From an uncultured Prevotella sp. (lineage in GTDB: Bacteria; Bacteroidota; Bacteroidia; Bacteroidales; Bacteroidaceae), in the NCBI GenBank assembly GCA_938018155.1, contig CALIIG010000108.1, forward strand, positions 1-7,105: a DNA stretch of 7,105 bases, written 5' to 3'. Each line of letters opens with the position of its first letter. The stretch's first letter is position 1. A program made the translations under genes and the position numbers. A model generated the notes under the pieces. The model saw only the letters and a program-made list of their open reading frames with translations. It was not told where the DNA came from and made no database searches. Positions 5,590-7,105 of this stretch are shown here, piece after piece.

Positions 5590-6429
5590 ATGAATTACAC
5601 ATTAAATATAAAGGGGCGGTTAATGTCGCTCGAACTGCCCCGGGTAATGGGCATATTGAACTGTACGCCCGACAGTTTTTTTGCGGGTAGCCGCAAGCAG
5701 AGCGAAGCCGAAATTGCGGAAAGGGCTAACCAAATAGTTGCCGAAGGGGGTTCTGTTATAGATGTAGGTGCTTTCTCTACACGCCCGGGAGCACAGGAAG
5801 TAAGCGAAGAAGAGGAGATGGCACGCCTGCGACGTGCGCTGCCTGTGGTGCAACGCGAACAACCTGACGTTGCCGTTTCGGTAGATACCTATCGTCCTGA
5901 CGTTGCCCGTATGGCCGTAGAGGAGTATGGTGCCGATATGATTAACGATGTTTCTGAAGGCGGAAAGACAGGTATTGTAGATACACCTTTGGAGCCTTCA
6001 CATAGTAATGTACCCGCTATTTTTACGATGATGGGACGCCTTAAGGTGCCTTACATCCTGATGAGCGTACAGAATAATCTGAAGGATATGTTGGTAAACT
6101 TCGCTCTTGAAACAGAGCAGCTCAGGGCTGAAGGCTGTAAAGACATTATCCTTGACCCGGGATTCGGGTTCGGAAAAACCGCGGAGGATAACTTTAAACT
6201 GCTTAAAGAGCTTGACAAGCTGCAGGCATTGGAACTACCTTTGCTCGTTGGTGTATCGCGAAAACGTATGATTCATCAAACGTTGGGCGTTACGGTTGAT
6301 GAGGCTCTCAACGGAACCACGGTTATAAACACCGCAGCACTGCTGAAGGGTGCATCAATATTGCGCGTGCACGATGTCAAAGAGGCCGTGCAGGCAGTGA
6401 AGTTAGTTGAAGCCATAAGGAAAGGTTAG
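5590..6429 (+). CDS. folP: Dihydropteroate synthase FolP
   Basis: This 279-residue TIM-barrel enzyme condenses para-aminobenzoate with dihydropterin pyrophosphate to give dihydropteroate in folate synthesis. It is the sulfonamide target. Motifs in order are GILNCTPDSF (21-30, with the Mg-pyrophosphate Asn24), the loop-2 motif FSTRPGA (62-68), SVDTYRPDVA (97-106), MINDVS (117-122), LDPGFGFGKT (188-197), VGVSRKRMI (220-228, Lys225) and RVHDV (259-263). One usual feature is altered: where most homologs have HMxG, this protein reads YILMSVQNN (155-163), after a longer linker. I start at the ATG at 5590 after the A-rich CTAAAA. A TTG at 5575 would add only five residues. A weak stem (6440-6466) follows the stop. 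The next gene, dacA, is 180 bases downstream on the same strand, a pairing I recall from other Bacteroidales. Confidence 0.95.
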   Translation: MNYTLNIKGRLMSLELPRVMGILNCTPDSFFAGSRKQSEAEIAERANQIVAEGGSVIDVGAFSTRPGAQEVSEEEEMARLRRALPVVQREQPDVAVSVDTYRPDVARMAVEEYGADMINDVSEGGKTGIVDTPLEPSHSNVPAIFTMMGRLKVPYILMSVQNNLKDMLVNFALETEQLRAEGCKDIILDPGFGFGKTAEDNFKLLKELDKLQALELPLLVGVSRKRMIHQTLGVTVDEALNGTTVINTAALLKGASILRVHDVKEAVQAVKLVEAIRKG

Positions 6430-6439
6430 CGGATGGTTA

Positions 6440-6466
6440 ATAATTCGAAGGAAGCATTCGGGTTAT
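6440..6466 (+). other. Weak stem-loop after folP
   Basis: ATAATTCGAA (6440-6449) pairs with TTCGGGTTAT (6457-6466) over 10 base pairs with two G-T wobbles and a 7-base loop. No T-run follows, so termination is doubtful and folP transcripts may continue into dacA. The palindrome TATAATATTATA (6488-6499) lies a little downstream. Confidence 0.35.
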
Positions 6467-6546
6467 GTAATTGTCGGTCCTTACCTCTATAATATTATAA
6501 ACAGTAGGGAATATTTACAGGTCGACAGCAAGTTTATGAATAAACA

Positions 6547-6579
6547 TTTGTCTTAACTCCTTAACTCCCTCTAACTTGA
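6547..6579 (+). promoter_or_regulatory. Possible dacA promoter (imperfect)
   Basis: TTTG (6547-6550), 21 bases, then TAACTTGA (6572-6579) resembles TTTG-N19/21-TAnnTTTG but the -7 box departs from the final TTTG. It would start transcription near 6585, about 25 bases before the ATG. It overlaps the TAACT repeats, so the match may be accidental. Confidence 0.3.
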
Positions 6580-6586
6580 TAACTCC
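6554..6586 (+). repeat. Four phased TAACT repeats upstream of dacA
   Basis: TAACTCC occurs at 6554, 6562 and 6580, and the variant TAACTTG at 6572. The spacings are 8, 10 and 8 bases. The array ends 23 bases before the dacA start codon. Regular spacing near one helical turn suggests either repeated protein contacts or simple local duplication. Confidence 0.6.
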
Positions 6587-6609
6587 GCAAAAATAAAAGG
6601 AAAAGAACT

Positions 6610-7105
6610 ATGTTTTTTGAATTTGGAATAAAAGATGCCATTGATATTTGCCTGGTTGCACTGATGTTATACTACATCTACAGGCTAATGAAAGAGAGCC
6701 GTTCGCTCAATGTCTTCATCGGAATCATGGTTTTTGTGCTGGTTTGGCTTTTTGTATCGCAGGTGCTTGAAATGCGACTGTTGGGCAGCATACTCGATAA
6801 ACTGGTCAGCGTAGGCGTTATAGGTTTGATAGTTCTTTTCAAGGACGAAATTCGAAAATTCCTTTACCAGCTTGGCGAAAGGCAGAGGGTGCGTAAAATT
6901 GTGAGCCTTTTCAGTCGGAAGCAAGACAAGGAACATGTCGAAGACAAGGAGACAATCATGCCTATTGTCTGGGCATGCATGGATATGGCGCGAAGCAAAG
7001 TGGGGGCACTTATCGTGATAGAGCGGGCCACTCCCCTCGACGATATTGTGCAAACAGGTGAGGAGATTGATGCTAATGTCAACAAACTGCTGATAGAAAA
7101 CATCT
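6610..7105 (+). CDS. dacA: Diadenylate cyclase DacA/CdaA (N-terminal part, cut by window)
   Basis: This is the first 165 residues of a membrane-bound diadenylate cyclase, which joins two ATP to make the second messenger c-di-AMP. Three membrane segments are visible (about 10-25, 35-52, 57-77). They are followed by the conserved KDEIRKFLYQLGE (78-90), a charged linker (91-115) and the start of the DisA_N cyclase domain, including VGALIVIER (131-139) and the GEEIDANVNKLL region (150-161). The catalytic DGA and RHR motifs would lie beyond the right edge, so activity cannot be judged here. The start ATG has a fair Shine-Dalgarno-like AAGGAAAAG nearby, unlike most genes in the window. It follows folP at 180 bases on the same strand rather than the cdaR-glmM pair typical of Firmicutes. 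c-di-AMP usually governs potassium and osmotic balance and wall stability. Confidence 0.93.
   Translation, partial: MFFEFGIKDAIDICLVALMLYYIYRLMKESRSLNVFIGIMVFVLVWLFVSQVLEMRLLGSILDKLVSVGVIGLIVLFKDEIRKFLYQLGERQRVRKIVSLFSRKQDKEHVEDKETIMPIVWACMDMARSKVGALIVIERATPLDDIVQTGEEIDANVNKLLIENI

Noticed and set aside
5484..5690. 68-residue rightward open frame in the folP leader
   Set aside because: It overlaps the start of folP in another frame, resembles no family and has no usable start context.
6685..7103. Two leftward open frames at the right end
   Set aside because: They are antisense to the DacA coding sequence, whose membrane segments and cyclase residues are clear on the + strand.

Overview
The window looks like chromosomal core sequence from a member of the Bacteroidales, probably Prevotella-like. 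The evidence is the Bacteroidota promoter pattern (TTTG, 19-20 bases, TAnnTTTG) upstream of several genes, A-rich rather than strong Shine-Dalgarno sites, the tandem pair of deoxynucleoside kinases, and folP placed just before the c-di-AMP synthase gene. No tRNA, rRNA, CRISPR array, insertion sequence or phage gene is visible. The species cannot be named from this sequence alone.

Layout. Bases 1-1973 hold a leftward three-gene unit. It starts at a strong promoter (2010-2040) and encodes a TTD14-like P-loop NTPase fused to a CYTH domain, a complete deoxynucleoside kinase (149-790), and a second, paralogous kinase that overlaps it by 10 bases and runs off the left edge. Next comes a leftward hotdog-fold acyl-CoA thioesterase (2133-2576). 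It is divergent from a rightward exported alpha/beta-hydrolase (2664-3476), and the two promoters are packed into 87 bases. The hydrolase converges on murF (3726-5090, leftward). The 249 bases between them are full of inverted repeats, including one convincing terminator and two identical 10-base palindromes. After murF comes a 499-base gene-free divergent region with a near-perfect promoter at 5284-5315. It leads into folP (5590-6429), implying a leader of about 270 bases. The last gene, 6610 to the right edge, is the N-terminal part of the membrane-bound diadenylate cyclase DacA/CdaA.

How the genes fit together. The left unit is nucleotide-centred: deoxynucleoside salvage plus a nucleotide- and probably phosphate-binding fusion protein of unknown bacterial function. 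MurF makes the UDP-MurNAc-pentapeptide for peptidoglycan, FolP makes dihydropteroate for folate, and DacA makes c-di-AMP, which in other bacteria is tied to turgor and wall homeostasis.

I see no clear new multi-gene system. The points most worth a second look are the TTD14-like AAA+CYTH fusion beside the kinase pair, the altered HMxG motif of the folate enzyme, the long structured folP leader, four phased TAACT repeats upstream of dacA, and the hairpin cluster that reaches into stop codons.
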